From the NCBI GenBank assembly GCA_040754075.1, contig JBFMDH010000002.1, positions 186,001 to 250,000 on the forward strand: DNA of 64,000 bases. The letters run 5' to 3'. Below, piece by piece: positions 35,385 to 44,499 of this stretch. Made by a program: the position numbers and the translations under genes. This stretch comes from Acidobacteriota bacterium (lineage in GTDB: Bacteria; Acidobacteriota; Blastocatellia; UBA7656). Below the pieces are notes generated by a model. That model searched no databases, was not told the origin of the DNA, and saw only the letters and a program-made list of their open reading frames with translations. Position 1 is the stretch's first letter, and each line of letters begins with the position of its first letter.

Positions 35385-36230
35385 TTATCGCCAGGTTAAA
35401 TTATCAAGGGCGATGTTATAGACTTTGTTTACCGGGTCGAATTGAATCGAATAACTGGTCGGGTAATAACCGGCTTTTTCAAATTTCGCCGGTTGTTTGA
35501 CCGGTTGCGAAAAACACGGTTTCGATTCAATGAAGGCTTTGGTAATCATCGGCTCGATGAAGGTGAAATGTCCGTTGTAGCTGCCATAAATCATCGTCGA
35601 GGTGAAATGATGCCCGTGAAATTCGTGGGCATTTTTATCAACCCAATGCGAACCCATATTGGCATGTTCGGTTTCAGGCGCATAGAAATAATCCTGCGGG
35701 ACAAATTCATCTGCCGGTTTCTTTTTGCAGCGTTCCAAATCTTCGCCCTGAGCGGTAATTGCGGCGCGTTCCGATTCCGAAATCATATAGAAATGGAAAT
35801 CGAAATGACCGACATTATAAATGTGCTCAGGCGGATGACCTTTCGGATTCCAGTTGACGCCGATGTGGTTGAAAGGGGCTACAGGAGCCGATTTCGGGAA
35901 ATGTAAAACGTATTCGACGCCCATCTCTCCGTTCGGCAATTCCAGCGGCAGTCCGGTCAATGCCGATTCCGAAAGCGCAATGCCCACGGCTACCGGTTTA
36001 CCGGCTTTGTTCAGGCGAACCCAGGAACGCATATCGCCATTGCCAATGGGCTTAGGTTCGCCGTAAACCGTTCTGCCTTCGGATATCGCAGAACCACCGG
36101 GCAATTGACAATCGGGCGAGGCGGATTGCCCCTGATGTTGCGCGTTATGCTGCGCGAAAGAGAATAGATTGAGTGATAAAAGAAGTGAAGCAGTAACCAG
36201 CGAGGTCAGTAATCGTTTAAATCGTTTCAT
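35385..36230 (-). CDS. His-rich secreted protein of unknown function (possibly DUF5602/TTHB210-like)
   Basis: 281 residues. A signal peptide ends near SFAQH. The mature protein is rich in His, notably HIGVNWNPKGHPPEH, GHFDFHFYM, HANMGSHW and HEFHGHHFTS, which could bind metal. I recall a similar layout in proteins called DUF5602 or TTHB210-like, but this is uncertain. An AAGGAGA lies before the ATG, and a strong terminator follows the stop. About 90 bp upstream is a sequence block shared with the gene at 38940-40433 that looks like an ECF sigma promoter, suggesting envelope-stress-type control. No enzyme activity is claimed. Confidence 0.7.
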   Translation of the reverse strand: MKRFKRLLTSLVTASLLLSLNLFSFAQHNAQHQGQSASPDCQLPGGSAISEGRTVYGEPKPIGNGDMRSWVRLNKAGKPVAVGIALSESALTGLPLELPNGEMGVEYVLHFPKSAPVAPFNHIGVNWNPKGHPPEHIYNVGHFDFHFYMISESERAAITAQGEDLERCKKKPADEFVPQDYFYAPETEHANMGSHWVDKNAHEFHGHHFTSTMIYGSYNGHFTFIEPMITKAFIESKPCFSQPVKQPAKFEKAGYYPTSYSIQFDPVNKVYNIALDNLTWR

Positions 36231-36304
36231 ACAACAATCTCCTTATGCGATAGCAAACTGTAAAACCAATTTCAGTAATTTTTTGTAATCAATAAATCTT
36301 GTGT

Positions 36305-36367
36305 TTCGCCTTCACTCCTTAACGCGAAAGAAATTGCCGGAATGAATCACCCTGGAAAAAAATTTTT
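36305..36367 (-). promoter_or_regulatory. ECF-type promoter candidate (shared block, copy 1)
   Basis: On the minus strand TGATTCA (36343-36349) and CGCGTTA (36320-36326) are separated by exactly 16 bases. AT-rich sequence lies upstream and TGAAGGCGAA downstream. The same elements with the same spacing occur at 40531-40560. Both copies are about 90-98 bases from the start of a leftward secreted-protein gene. Confidence 0.5.
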
Positions 36368-36379
36368 TAATGAATGACG

Positions 36380-36414
36380 AAAAAGAAAAAGCGCGGAGTC
36401 TATTGCTCCGCGCT
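36380..36414 (-). terminator. Terminator of the GH44 gene
   Basis: AGCGCGGAG (36390-36398) pairs perfectly with CTCCGCGCT (36406-36414); read leftward the stem is followed by TTTTTCTTTTT. It is about 30 bases past the GH44 stop. Confidence 0.85.
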
Positions 36415-36442
36415 CAGTATGCAGAAGAAAAGATACTTGGGT

Positions 36443-38638
36443 TTACTGCTTTACTTTTAATTGAATTTGATTTGAATAACCGGATGTCACGCCGGTTGTT
36501 TGATTGAAAGCCTGTACGCGGTAAAGATAATTTCCGCGTCCGGGATACTCCGTATAAGTTGTGGCGTTCGCGCCGACCTGCCCGACACGCGCAAACGCGC
36601 CTGTGGCAGTTAAAGCGCGTTCGATGTAAAACCCGGTTTCGTTATTTGCGTTATCAACCCAGAATAATTTCACCCGCGTGTTTTTTACGTTACCCGTCAA
36701 ATTGCTTGGCGCATTCACCACGGCGGTTGCAGGACTGACATTAATCGTGAGATTCGTTGACGAACTCGCGCCACTGTTATCGGTGACGGTAAGCGTTGCG
36801 GTATAAGTTCCGGCGGTTGCGTAGGTGTGGTTTGCGGTTACCCCGGAAGCTGTCGCGCCATCACCGAAATTCCAGGCGTAAGCCGCAATCGTTCCGTCCG
36901 GGTCGGTCGAGGCGCTGCCATTGAAATTGACCGCGAGCGGCGCTGTGCCTGATGTTGGACTGGCAGTTGCCGAAGCAACAGGCGGTTGATTACCGGTTGT
37001 CGCGGGACTGACGACCAACAAAGTGATGCTTTGCGGCGGTATGGTTAAACTCAAACTGCTGCCGGTGAAATTGATATTCGACAGCCGATTGATTTGATTG
37101 GTTGATGTCAATTGCCAGACCTGGGCGATGCCTTGCGCCGGGAAATTCGCGAGGTTAATGGTTGCCGATGTGTTGCCGGATAATTGTTTGCCAACCACCA
37201 TCAGCGTCAATGCGCCGTCTGCATTTCTCAGCGCCGCAAATGCCGACACATTATCGGGATTGGGCACAGTCGCCTGGACACTGGTATCGCCGAAAGTTGA
37301 TTGATTGCCATCATAATTGCGATACATTTTTATGGCTTTATAAGTCGGCGTCGCGGCGTCAGGCGTCGTCCAACGATTTGCCAAGTCCAACCCTTCGCGT
37401 CCAAAGATGCCGAGAATGTCGGCTTGGGTAGTCGCCCCATTGATATGATTTTCCGCGCCCCAATTGTATTCGGTGATGGCAATCCGGGTGTTGGGATAGT
37501 AAGTGTTTACCCAATTTTTCATGCGCGGGATGAGATTGACTTTGTCATTTATCCAGGTTTCATCAACATAACCGGCATCCCACAAGGCGCGGGTCGAACG
37601 GTTGCGCCGCAACTGCATGTTCGATGATGTGTCGTTACTGAATTCACCGCCTTGCGGATAAAAATGCAGACTGAAAATATCAACCAGTCGTTGACCTGTG
37701 GCGGTATTGCGCTGGCGCAGTTGGTCTAATAGATAAGGCATATAATCCCAACCGCCGTGACTCGAACGGTCAGGCATCAAACTCCAGTTCCAACCGTTGG
37801 CTGCGCCCCATTGCTGGTCATAACCGCTCAACCAATATCCCGTCCAGCCCCACTCTTCCGGGGCGACGACGATGGCTGACTGGTCATTGGCTTTGACCTT
37901 TGCGGCATAATCGAAAATTTTGTCGCGCACTTCATCCATCGTTGCGCCGGTCGGGTGAACATCGCGATGGGTGGCGTGCCAGATGCTCGGCTCATTGTCG
38001 AGAATGTAATAACGCAATCCGCCGTCGGTTGCGCTTCCCCAACGATTCACGAGATGTTGCATCCAGCTTTGTTGAAAGAGCGAATCGACAGCGACGTTTG
38101 CATCATTCGGGTCATTGCCTGTGACATATTGACCATTGGCGCGAATGCCATTTCCGGCATCGGGAAACCATTGCCAATCGTTGCCGGTTTGCGCGCCGTA
38201 TTTGGCAATGGAAAAACTCGCCAGCTTGCTGCGATTGCTGCCGACTTTGGCGACCCAACCGAGCATCGGGATGGTGAGCATCGGTTGGGCATTCGCGGAT
38301 TTGCTCAGTGAAATAAAGGTGTCGCCCTGTTCGCCCGCGAGATTGCTTGAATAGGCGATGCTTTCGTAGTACCAGTCATTGGCGCGATTGTCGGCGTTGA
38401 GTTGCCAGTTGTAACGGGTCGTGGTGTTGCCGCCATGCCGGTTGAGCGGCACATTCAAATCGTTTAATGCAGTTGTATCCGCCCAAGCCACGCCATAAAT
38501 CAATGGGTTGATTGCCTGACGATTGGCATTGGCATCGACGTTAATGGTGATTGCCGGATTTTGCGCTTGAACCAATGTAATTGGGATGAAAAATGAAACC
38601 ATGAGCAGCGAAATGAGCATCAACTTGAGTGTTCTCAT
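36443..38638 (-). CDS. Secreted GH44 endoglucanase/xyloglucanase with PKD and FN3 domains
   Basis: About 731 residues. The ATG at 38638 is chosen because AAAGGGA precedes it; the frame opens earlier at a TTG. A signal peptide ends near VQAQ. The GH44 catalytic domain covers about residues 30-530, with the acid in YILDNEPSIWH (near 214) and the nucleophile in ITEYNWG (near 390). A PKD domain follows (about 540-625, DPDGTIAAYAWNFGDG) and then a fibronectin type III-like domain (about 635-730, LTGNVKNTRVKLFWVD). GH44 enzymes cut beta-1,4-glucans such as cellulose, xyloglucan or glucomannan. No sorting signal or dockerin is present. It is flanked by terminators and probably monocistronic. Confidence 0.9.
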   Translation of the reverse strand: MRTLKLMLISLLMVSFFIPITLVQAQNPAITINVDANANRQAINPLIYGVAWADTTALNDLNVPLNRHGGNTTTRYNWQLNADNRANDWYYESIAYSSNLAGEQGDTFISLSKSANAQPMLTIPMLGWVAKVGSNRSKLASFSIAKYGAQTGNDWQWFPDAGNGIRANGQYVTGNDPNDANVAVDSLFQQSWMQHLVNRWGSATDGGLRYYILDNEPSIWHATHRDVHPTGATMDEVRDKIFDYAAKVKANDQSAIVVAPEEWGWTGYWLSGYDQQWGAANGWNWSLMPDRSSHGGWDYMPYLLDQLRQRNTATGQRLVDIFSLHFYPQGGEFSNDTSSNMQLRRNRSTRALWDAGYVDETWINDKVNLIPRMKNWVNTYYPNTRIAITEYNWGAENHINGATTQADILGIFGREGLDLANRWTTPDAATPTYKAIKMYRNYDGNQSTFGDTSVQATVPNPDNVSAFAALRNADGALTLMVVGKQLSGNTSATINLANFPAQGIAQVWQLTSTNQINRLSNINFTGSSLSLTIPPQSITLLVVSPATTGNQPPVASATASPTSGTAPLAVNFNGSASTDPDGTIAAYAWNFGDGATASGVTANHTYATAGTYTATLTVTDNSGASSSTNLTINVSPATAVVNAPSNLTGNVKNTRVKLFWVDNANNETGFYIERALTATGAFARVGQVGANATTYTEYPGRGNYLYRVQAFNQTTGVTSGYSNQIQLKVKQ

Positions 38639-38709
38639 ATGAGAAATCCCTTTCAATATGGCTGAAAAAATTTAGTTTCCCACGCGAATCCCGAATTTAA
38701 TGATGAGGA

Positions 38710-38753
38710 AAAATGAGAACGGGCAACGGTCATCTTAGTTTAACCGTTGCCCG
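38710..38753 (-). terminator. Terminator of the gene at 38940-40433
   Basis: Perfect 11-bp arms CGGGCAACGGT (38720-38730) and ACCGTTGCCCG (38743-38753), read leftward, are followed by TTCTCATTTTT. It lies about 190 bases past the stop and 72 bases before the GH44 start. Confidence 0.65.
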
Positions 38754-38828
38754 ATTGCCACACTAATTATTTTGTCGGGAGGCTGGTGATGTGTGGCAGT
38801 TGAATTCAAGTGTGTAGGTTTGCAACCG

Positions 38829-38892
38829 GGTTGAGGGACGCTTTCGGATTTTCCAGAATTTGGCAGTTTGCAATCAGAGTCGTCCCTCAACC
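38829..38892. repeat. Perfect 12-bp inverted repeat
   Basis: GGTTGAGGGACG (38829-38840) and CGTCCCTCAACC (38881-38892) are exact reverse complements with a 40-base loop. This is in the 301-base gap 38639-38939, which holds no gene. It could be a second terminator-like structure or a mobile repeat. Confidence 0.6.
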
Positions 38893-38939
38893 GTCGTTTG
38901 AAACAACTGCTTTTAAGCGAATCGTTGACTCATTAACCT

Positions 38940-40433
38940 TTAACGTTTGCTGATGACATTCAACACCGCTGCGGCAATCTGTTCAATGAGCGGCGAGATA
39001 ACATCTTCGCCGTCGCTTTTGGCTTTCGCTTTGAGTGTGTTGTTAAGGGTTGTGGTGTTGTTCGCCGCAACCAGTTTGTATTCGATGGTCACTTCATCTT
39101 TGGCTTTGGTATTGCCCGCGATGTCTGCCGCCGTGTAGACGATAGCGGTAGCAACCGTGGTTGCAACGGCGCTGGCGGTTGAACCCGCATAACCGACGGA
39201 TGAAATCGCCCCGGTCAAAGGGCTGGCTTTTTTCAGAAAACCGCCAAAACCGCCGCCACCCTGTTTCTGTGTGACATCGGTATAGAGCAGGTAATCACAG
39301 GCTTTTTGTTTAGCTTCGACTTCGATTTGCGAAGCGACGCGCGATTCGATAATCGTCACTTCAATCGCCGGGCGGCTCAAATATTTCAACACTGTATTGC
39401 GAATCGGTTCGGCTGCTTCAACGCCTTCAAACGATTTGCCCATCTGAGTTTTCGGCATCAACACGCCGACGCGAATCACCCCGGCTTTTTTCGGTCCCGT
39501 GGCAATCGGCAAAATATCGACCGGTTTCGAGGGTTTATAGGGGGCTTGCGTTTCGGCTTCTTTGGTTGATGGATGCATTGCCTGCTTAGCGATGGCACCG
39601 ACATTGATGCCCATCAGTTGCTGATAATCTTTGGCTTCGCTGTAACCTTCGGGAATTTCAAACAACGCGGCATCCAAAGCGGCGCGCGATAGTTCAACAA
39701 CTTCGGTTCGCATGGTTGTTGTGCGCCCGCTGGCGTCGTAAATTGTCGTGGTCACATCAACCGGATAGCCGAGTTTAGCGGAACCGATATTTCTGGTGCG
39801 CACTTGATCCTGACAACCTTGATTGCCATAACTGTTTGCCTGCGCGGCAGCAGCGTTGTTTTGACAATCCAATCCGTAATTCAAATCAATGTACCAGCCA
39901 TCGGTTTCCATCTTCATTTTGGTCTGGTTACAGGCGTCGGGGCTGGATTCCGTGGTCATTGAAGTTTTCAAGTGACGCGCTGTGTAACCGAAAAAGTCTT
40001 TGCGTTCGCCGGTGTCGGTGATGGTCGTTATGTGAGTAATAATGCCGCCGCGTTTCCTCTGTTGCGGCGCAGGACTTTGTGGTTCGTTCGGTTGCGTGCT
40101 GGTTGTGGTGTCGTTGTTAGCGAATGGTTGAATTAAATAGGTTTTGGCTTTGTCGTTAATTTGTACGGCGCGTTTGAGGTCGCATTGGACGAGATTGACG
40201 AAGCCCAAACCTGCGCCCATCTCTGTGCGTTGGCGCGCGCCTTTGATATAGATGAGACTTTCACTGCTATGTCCCTGCATGGTCATTTGCGTGCGGATTT
40301 TAATATCCTGACCGGTTGATGAATTGGCGACAGGTTTTTTCGCGCCGCGGTTTTGCGCCAAAGCGGTCAATGAAATGGTCTGTATGGTGATTGCCAGTAT
40401 TAAAAGCGCATAAATTAGTTTGCTGCGGTTCAT
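38940..40433 (-). CDS. Secreted protein of unknown function (DUF4412-like N-terminal part)
   Basis: 497 residues. A signal peptide ends near ALAQN. The N-terminal half (IRTQMTMQGHSSESLIYIKGARQRTEM, AVQINDKAKTYLIQPF) resembles the DUF4412/LolA-like beta-sandwich that binds lipids in some secreted proteins. The region LFEIPEGYSEAKDYQQL closes it. The C-terminal half contains a Gly-rich segment (GGGGFGGFLKKASPLTGAISSVGYAGS) and an alpha/beta part that resembles the TolB-N/FlgO-type domains. The gene is preceded by GAGGAT and, about 98 bp upstream, by the ECF-like promoter block shared with 35385-36230. No function is proposed. Confidence 0.65.
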   Translation of the reverse strand: MNRSKLIYALLILAITIQTISLTALAQNRGAKKPVANSSTGQDIKIRTQMTMQGHSSESLIYIKGARQRTEMGAGLGFVNLVQCDLKRAVQINDKAKTYLIQPFANNDTTTSTQPNEPQSPAPQQRKRGGIITHITTITDTGERKDFFGYTARHLKTSMTTESSPDACNQTKMKMETDGWYIDLNYGLDCQNNAAAAQANSYGNQGCQDQVRTRNIGSAKLGYPVDVTTTIYDASGRTTTMRTEVVELSRAALDAALFEIPEGYSEAKDYQQLMGINVGAIAKQAMHPSTKEAETQAPYKPSKPVDILPIATGPKKAGVIRVGVLMPKTQMGKSFEGVEAAEPIRNTVLKYLSRPAIEVTIIESRVASQIEVEAKQKACDYLLYTDVTQKQGGGGFGGFLKKASPLTGAISSVGYAGSTASAVATTVATAIVYTAADIAGNTKAKDEVTIEYKLVAANNTTTLNNTLKAKAKSDGEDVISPLIEQIAAAVLNVISKR

Positions 40434-40515
40434 AAAATCCTCTTAATCGGTTCTGTTGATTTTAAATTTGGCAGCGAATGAACGAGGCAAATCAACAGCC
40501 GATTCAGCCCCGTTC

Positions 40516-40577
40516 TTCGCCTTCAATCAATAACGCGAAGAAAATTAAAAAAATGAATCACCATGTAAAAATTTTTT
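40516..40577 (-). promoter_or_regulatory. ECF-type promoter candidate (shared block, copy 2)
   Basis: Minus strand: TGATTCA (40554-40560), 16 bases, CGCGTTA (40531-40537), then TGAAGGCGAA. The block matches 36305-36367 base for base over most of its length. The gap 40434-40767 holds this element and a TTGACA at 40591-40596 on the plus strand, but no gene. Confidence 0.5.
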
Positions 40578-40767
40578 CAGGTAAGTTAATTTGACAGGCT
40601 TGTGACCAGTGACTTAGCATCGCTTTTACGTTCTTCCGTCACCTGTAAAACGATAGGCAGGTTTTTACATGAACGACCCGGCAGTTTAAATAAATTTCAA
40701 TTGCATCTTCTCTGTTTCACTTCGAGAAGTTAAATGAGGCTAACCAAAAATGCGACAGGAGGCATTC

Positions 40768-43767
40768 GTGAAAAGGTTTAAATTTTTAAGTCACCTTACC
40801 ATTACACTACTGCTTATTGGACAATTTACTTTCGGAGTTTTTGCGCAGTCCCAAGCTTCGACAGGTTCCATTGAAGGCATCGTGACCGACGCCACAGGCG
40901 CGGTCGTACCCGATGCCAAAGTTACGGTTATCAGCTTACAGACGGGTTTGAAACGCCAGAGCGAAACCAACAGCGACGGGCTTTATCGCTTGCTCGCTTT
41001 ACCGGTTGGCGAATATCAAATGACCGTTGAAAAACAAGGGTTCGCCGTCGTCAAACGCGAAGCCGTTAAAGTGCAAATCGGCGATAAGGTCACGCTCGAC
41101 ATCGAACTCGGCGCGGCGGGCGCTTCGGAAACCGTCAACGTCACTTCGGAAGCGCCGATTGTTGAAACCACCCGCACACAGGTTTCGGCGACAGTTAATG
41201 ACCGCGCGGTTGCCAATTTGCCGGTCAACGGGCGCAACTTCATCGATTTCGTTTTGCTCACGCCCGGCGTCACCCGCGATGTGAGAACCGGCGACATCAG
41301 TTTCGGCGGTCAACGCGGCACCTTGAACAGTTTGCAAATTGATGGCGCAGACAATAACAACACCTTTTTCGGGCAGGCGCTCGGACGTACCGGTTCGGGG
41401 CGCGCGCCTTATCAATTTTCGCAAGACGCGGTGCAGGAATTTCAAGTCAACTCGAACGGCTATTCCGCGGAATTCGGTCGCGCTGCGGGCGCAGTGGTCA
41501 ATGTCGTGACCAAATCGGGAACCAACGATTTTCACGGAACCGCGTTTGAGTTTTATCGCGACAAATCGCTCAATGCCAACACCTTTTTCAATAACGCCAA
41601 TCGTCGCAAGCGCCCGGCGTTGCACGTCAATCAATTCGGCGGCAACCTTGGCGGACCCGTTGTCAAAAACAAAGCCTTCTTCTTTTTCGATTATGACGGA
41701 CAACGTCGCCGCGACCCTGTGGATGTGATTTTGCAAGGCACACTGGTTGGCGCCAGCGACCCGAATTTTGCGGCGCAACAACGGGCGCTTGCCGAACTCG
41801 CGCCGAAAATCGGCAACTACCCGCGCGCTTTCGACCAGGATGTTTATCTGGTCAAAGGCGACTGGCAGATGAATGATAAAAATCATTTCACGGCGCGCTA
41901 CAACTTTCAGAAATTCACCGGCGGTTCGCTGGAAAACTCAGCGCCTCCGGGCATTCCTTCGACAACGTCAACGGCTGAACACACGGGCAACTCATTGGTT
42001 CGCACTCACACCTTGACGCTTTCGATGACTACAGTGCTTTCCACACGATTGTTGAATGAATTCCGTTATAACTATGCGCGTGACCGTGAACCCGGCACCG
42101 CAAATTCCGATGAGCCGGAAGCCATCATTTTGCAGGGCGGGGTCACGGCGCTGCAAATCGGGCGCAATAATTTCAGCCCGCGTGAAACCACTGTGCGGCG
42201 TCATCAATTCATTGACAACATCAGTTATTCGCTCGGCAGACATGCATTGAAAACCGGCGTCGATGTGAACATTGAAAATATTTTGAATTTCTTCCCGGGA
42301 CTTTTCGGCGGGCAATATACCTTCAATTCACTGGCGGATTTTGCCAATCGTCGCCCGGCGCGATTTGCGCAGGCATTTGCGGGCGCGGGCACTGATGGCC
42401 CGACGACCCGCCCGAACAATCGTGAATTTGCAGCCTTCGTGCAAGATGATTGGCGCGTCAGTCAACGCCTGACCATCAATGCCGGATTGCGCTATGACAT
42501 TCAAAACATGAAAGAGCCGCCGATTCAAAATCCTTCTCCGGCGCTTGCGGCGTTTGGCATTGATACCAGCCGCGTCAATCGCGACAAAAATAATTTTGCG
42601 CCGCGTGTCGGTTTTGCCTGGAGTCCGCTGGATTCCAACCGTACAGTGGTGCGCGGGGGATACGGCGCGTTTTTCGGACGAACCCCGGCAATTATGCTCG
42701 GCACTGCGCATTCGCAAAACGGTATTCAAGTCGTCAGTTTGACTTTTACCGGCTCAGCAATACCCGCCTATCCGAATCGCTTTTCAGCGATTCCAACGAG
42801 CGTGACCATCCCGGCGTCAAATATCTATGCCTTCTCGCCCGATTATGTCGCGCCGTATACACAGCAATGGAGTCTCGGCGTTGAACATCAATTGATGAAA
42901 GACCTTGCCTTGACGGTGAATTATCTCGGTGTCAAAGGCACGCATCTCGGACGCACTCGCGACATCAACTTGAGCACGCCGGTTGCGACCACCATCCGCG
43001 ATACTTCGGGCAAGAGTTACACCTATTTCCGTTTCCCCTCGCGAGCGACCACCAGTTTTGCGCGCATCTCGCAATTTGAATCAACCGGCAATTCGATTTA
43101 TCAAGGCTTGACCTTTCAATTGAACAAACGTTTCGCGCAGAATTATCAATTGCTGGTGGCGTACACTTACTCACACGCGATTGATGATGCGCCGGACGCG
43201 ACATCTGTCGTACCCGGCAACGCTGGCGATGATAGCAAAGTAGTGCAGAACACTTTGAACATTCGCGATGATCGCGCTTCATCGGTAAACGATGTGCGCA
43301 ATCGTTTTGTCATCAGCGGTATCTGGGAAGTCGGCAATTACGCGAAAGGCATCGATAATAAAGTCGCGCGCGCCATCTTTTCGGATTGGAGTTTGAGCGC
43401 CATCTTCACCGCAGAAGACGGCAGACCCTATACGAGTTTGCTCGGCAGCGACCTCAATAACGATGGCAATCGCTTCACAGACCGGGTTCCGGGTATCGGA
43501 CGCAACACCAATGTGGGTCCGGGCTTTGCCAGCTTTGACCCGCGCATCGCCAGAGATATTCGCTTGAATGAACGTGTCAAATTACAGTTCATCGGCGAAG
43601 CTTTCAATGCGTTCAATCGGGCGAATTTCACGGCTGTCAACGCCACCGCATTTACGGTGTCGGGCACGGGAAGTTCCGCAGTGCTGGTGCCGAATGCGGC
43701 GTTCGGCAGACCGACCAACACTACTGAACCGCGCATCATTCAACTCGCCGCGAAAATTATTTTCTAA
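40768..43767 (+). CDS. TonB-dependent receptor, Oar-like (chromosomal copy)
   Basis: About 999 residues. The likely start is the GTG at 40768, with GGAGG seven bases before it; an ATG six codons earlier is in frame but poorly placed. A signal peptide ends near VFAQS. Residues about 30-110 form a carboxypeptidase-regulatory-like domain (SIEGIVTDATGAVVPDAKVTV). The plug contains NLPVNGRNFIDFVLLTPGV and GGQRGTLNSLQIDGADNNN, and the barrel ends in a Phe (AAKIIF). It imports an unknown ligand across the outer membrane. It is followed by a strong terminator and shares only overall architecture with the island receptor. Confidence 0.92.
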   Translation: MKRFKFLSHLTITLLLIGQFTFGVFAQSQASTGSIEGIVTDATGAVVPDAKVTVISLQTGLKRQSETNSDGLYRLLALPVGEYQMTVEKQGFAVVKREAVKVQIGDKVTLDIELGAAGASETVNVTSEAPIVETTRTQVSATVNDRAVANLPVNGRNFIDFVLLTPGVTRDVRTGDISFGGQRGTLNSLQIDGADNNNTFFGQALGRTGSGRAPYQFSQDAVQEFQVNSNGYSAEFGRAAGAVVNVVTKSGTNDFHGTAFEFYRDKSLNANTFFNNANRRKRPALHVNQFGGNLGGPVVKNKAFFFFDYDGQRRRDPVDVILQGTLVGASDPNFAAQQRALAELAPKIGNYPRAFDQDVYLVKGDWQMNDKNHFTARYNFQKFTGGSLENSAPPGIPSTTSTAEHTGNSLVRTHTLTLSMTTVLSTRLLNEFRYNYARDREPGTANSDEPEAIILQGGVTALQIGRNNFSPRETTVRRHQFIDNISYSLGRHALKTGVDVNIENILNFFPGLFGGQYTFNSLADFANRRPARFAQAFAGAGTDGPTTRPNNREFAAFVQDDWRVSQRLTINAGLRYDIQNMKEPPIQNPSPALAAFGIDTSRVNRDKNNFAPRVGFAWSPLDSNRTVVRGGYGAFFGRTPAIMLGTAHSQNGIQVVSLTFTGSAIPAYPNRFSAIPTSVTIPASNIYAFSPDYVAPYTQQWSLGVEHQLMKDLALTVNYLGVKGTHLGRTRDINLSTPVATTIRDTSGKSYTYFRFPSRATTSFARISQFESTGNSIYQGLTFQLNKRFAQNYQLLVAYTYSHAIDDAPDATSVVPGNAGDDSKVVQNTLNIRDDRASSVNDVRNRFVISGIWEVGNYAKGIDNKVARAIFSDWSLSAIFTAEDGRPYTSLLGSDLNNDGNRFTDRVPGIGRNTNVGPGFASFDPRIARDIRLNERVKLQFIGEAFNAFNRANFTAVNATAFTVSGTGSSAVLVPNAAFGRPTNTTEPRIIQLAAKIIF

Positions 43768-43792
43768 GACAAGTTGAAATCGCTTTGATCGA

Positions 43793-43825
43793 AAAGAGGC
43801 TGTTTACACGCAGCCTCTTTTTTGT
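43793..43825 (+). terminator. Terminator of the second TonB-dependent receptor
   Basis: AAAGAGGCTG (43793-43802) pairs with CAGCCTCTTT (43811-43820) over an 8-base loop and is followed by a run of T. It lies 26 bases after the stop. Confidence 0.88.
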
Positions 43826-43860
43826 TTATGCTGCTAAAAAAAATCGGTCAGGTAAGAAAG

Positions 43861-44400
43861 ATGAAACGACTATTGATTGTCCTGTTATTGTTGCCGATGG
43901 GTTTGATGGGTTGTGCAAAAAATCCCGCGACGACGGAAGAGTACGAAGCGCAAACCAACCGCGCCAAATCTTATGCCGAAGCCAAAGATTATGATAAAGC
44001 CATCGAGGCGTATTCAAAAGCTGCCGCAATGAAGCCCGAAGTCGATACGGCGTATAAATTGCGCGGTCTGACTTACGCTGAAAAGCAGGATTACCAGCAG
44101 GCGATTCAAAATTATTATGATGCGCTCGATAGAAATCAGGACGATGCCGAGACCTGGAATGCATTGGCGCGCGCCAGCGCCGCAATCAAAGATTATTCGG
44201 TAGCGGAATCCGCTTTTCAAAAAGCCATTCGTTTAAAGCCGGATTACGCCGACCCGTTTTATTATCGCGCCTTGATGAATCAAGAACGCGGCAAACGCGA
44301 CGAAGCGAGTTATGATTTAAAGCGCTGTATTGAACTCAGCAAAGATGTGGCGATGCAGGAGCAAGCCCGCGCGATGTTGAAAGAATTAGGGGTGAAGTAG
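43861..44400 (+). CDS. TPR-repeat lipoprotein
   Basis: About 179 residues. The ATG at 43861 gives a lipoprotein signal with lipobox LMGC; AGG is placed upstream. The frame opens 13 codons earlier, but that part would spoil the signal peptide. The mature part consists of about four TPR units (for example AKDYDKAIEAYSKAAAMKPE and DYSVAESAFQKAIRLKPDYADP). It should be a membrane-tethered protein-interaction module in the periplasm. It follows the receptor after a terminator, so cotranscription is doubtful. Confidence 0.85.
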   Translation: MKRLLIVLLLLPMGLMGCAKNPATTEEYEAQTNRAKSYAEAKDYDKAIEAYSKAAAMKPEVDTAYKLRGLTYAEKQDYQQAIQNYYDALDRNQDDAETWNALARASAAIKDYSVAESAFQKAIRLKPDYADPFYYRALMNQERGKRDEASYDLKRCIELSKDVAMQEQARAMLKELGVK

Positions 44401-44499
44401 ATTATTCTAACGATTCGATTGACTGGGCGCGCCCCTGTGACGCTGAATTACAGACGACCTGTGGAGCGCGCTTCAGTGCAATAGATGTTCGGCGGTGTC

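Noticed and set aside
40999-41886. 295-codon minus-strand ORF
   Set aside because: It is antisense to the well-supported TonB-dependent receptor and shows no domain of its own.
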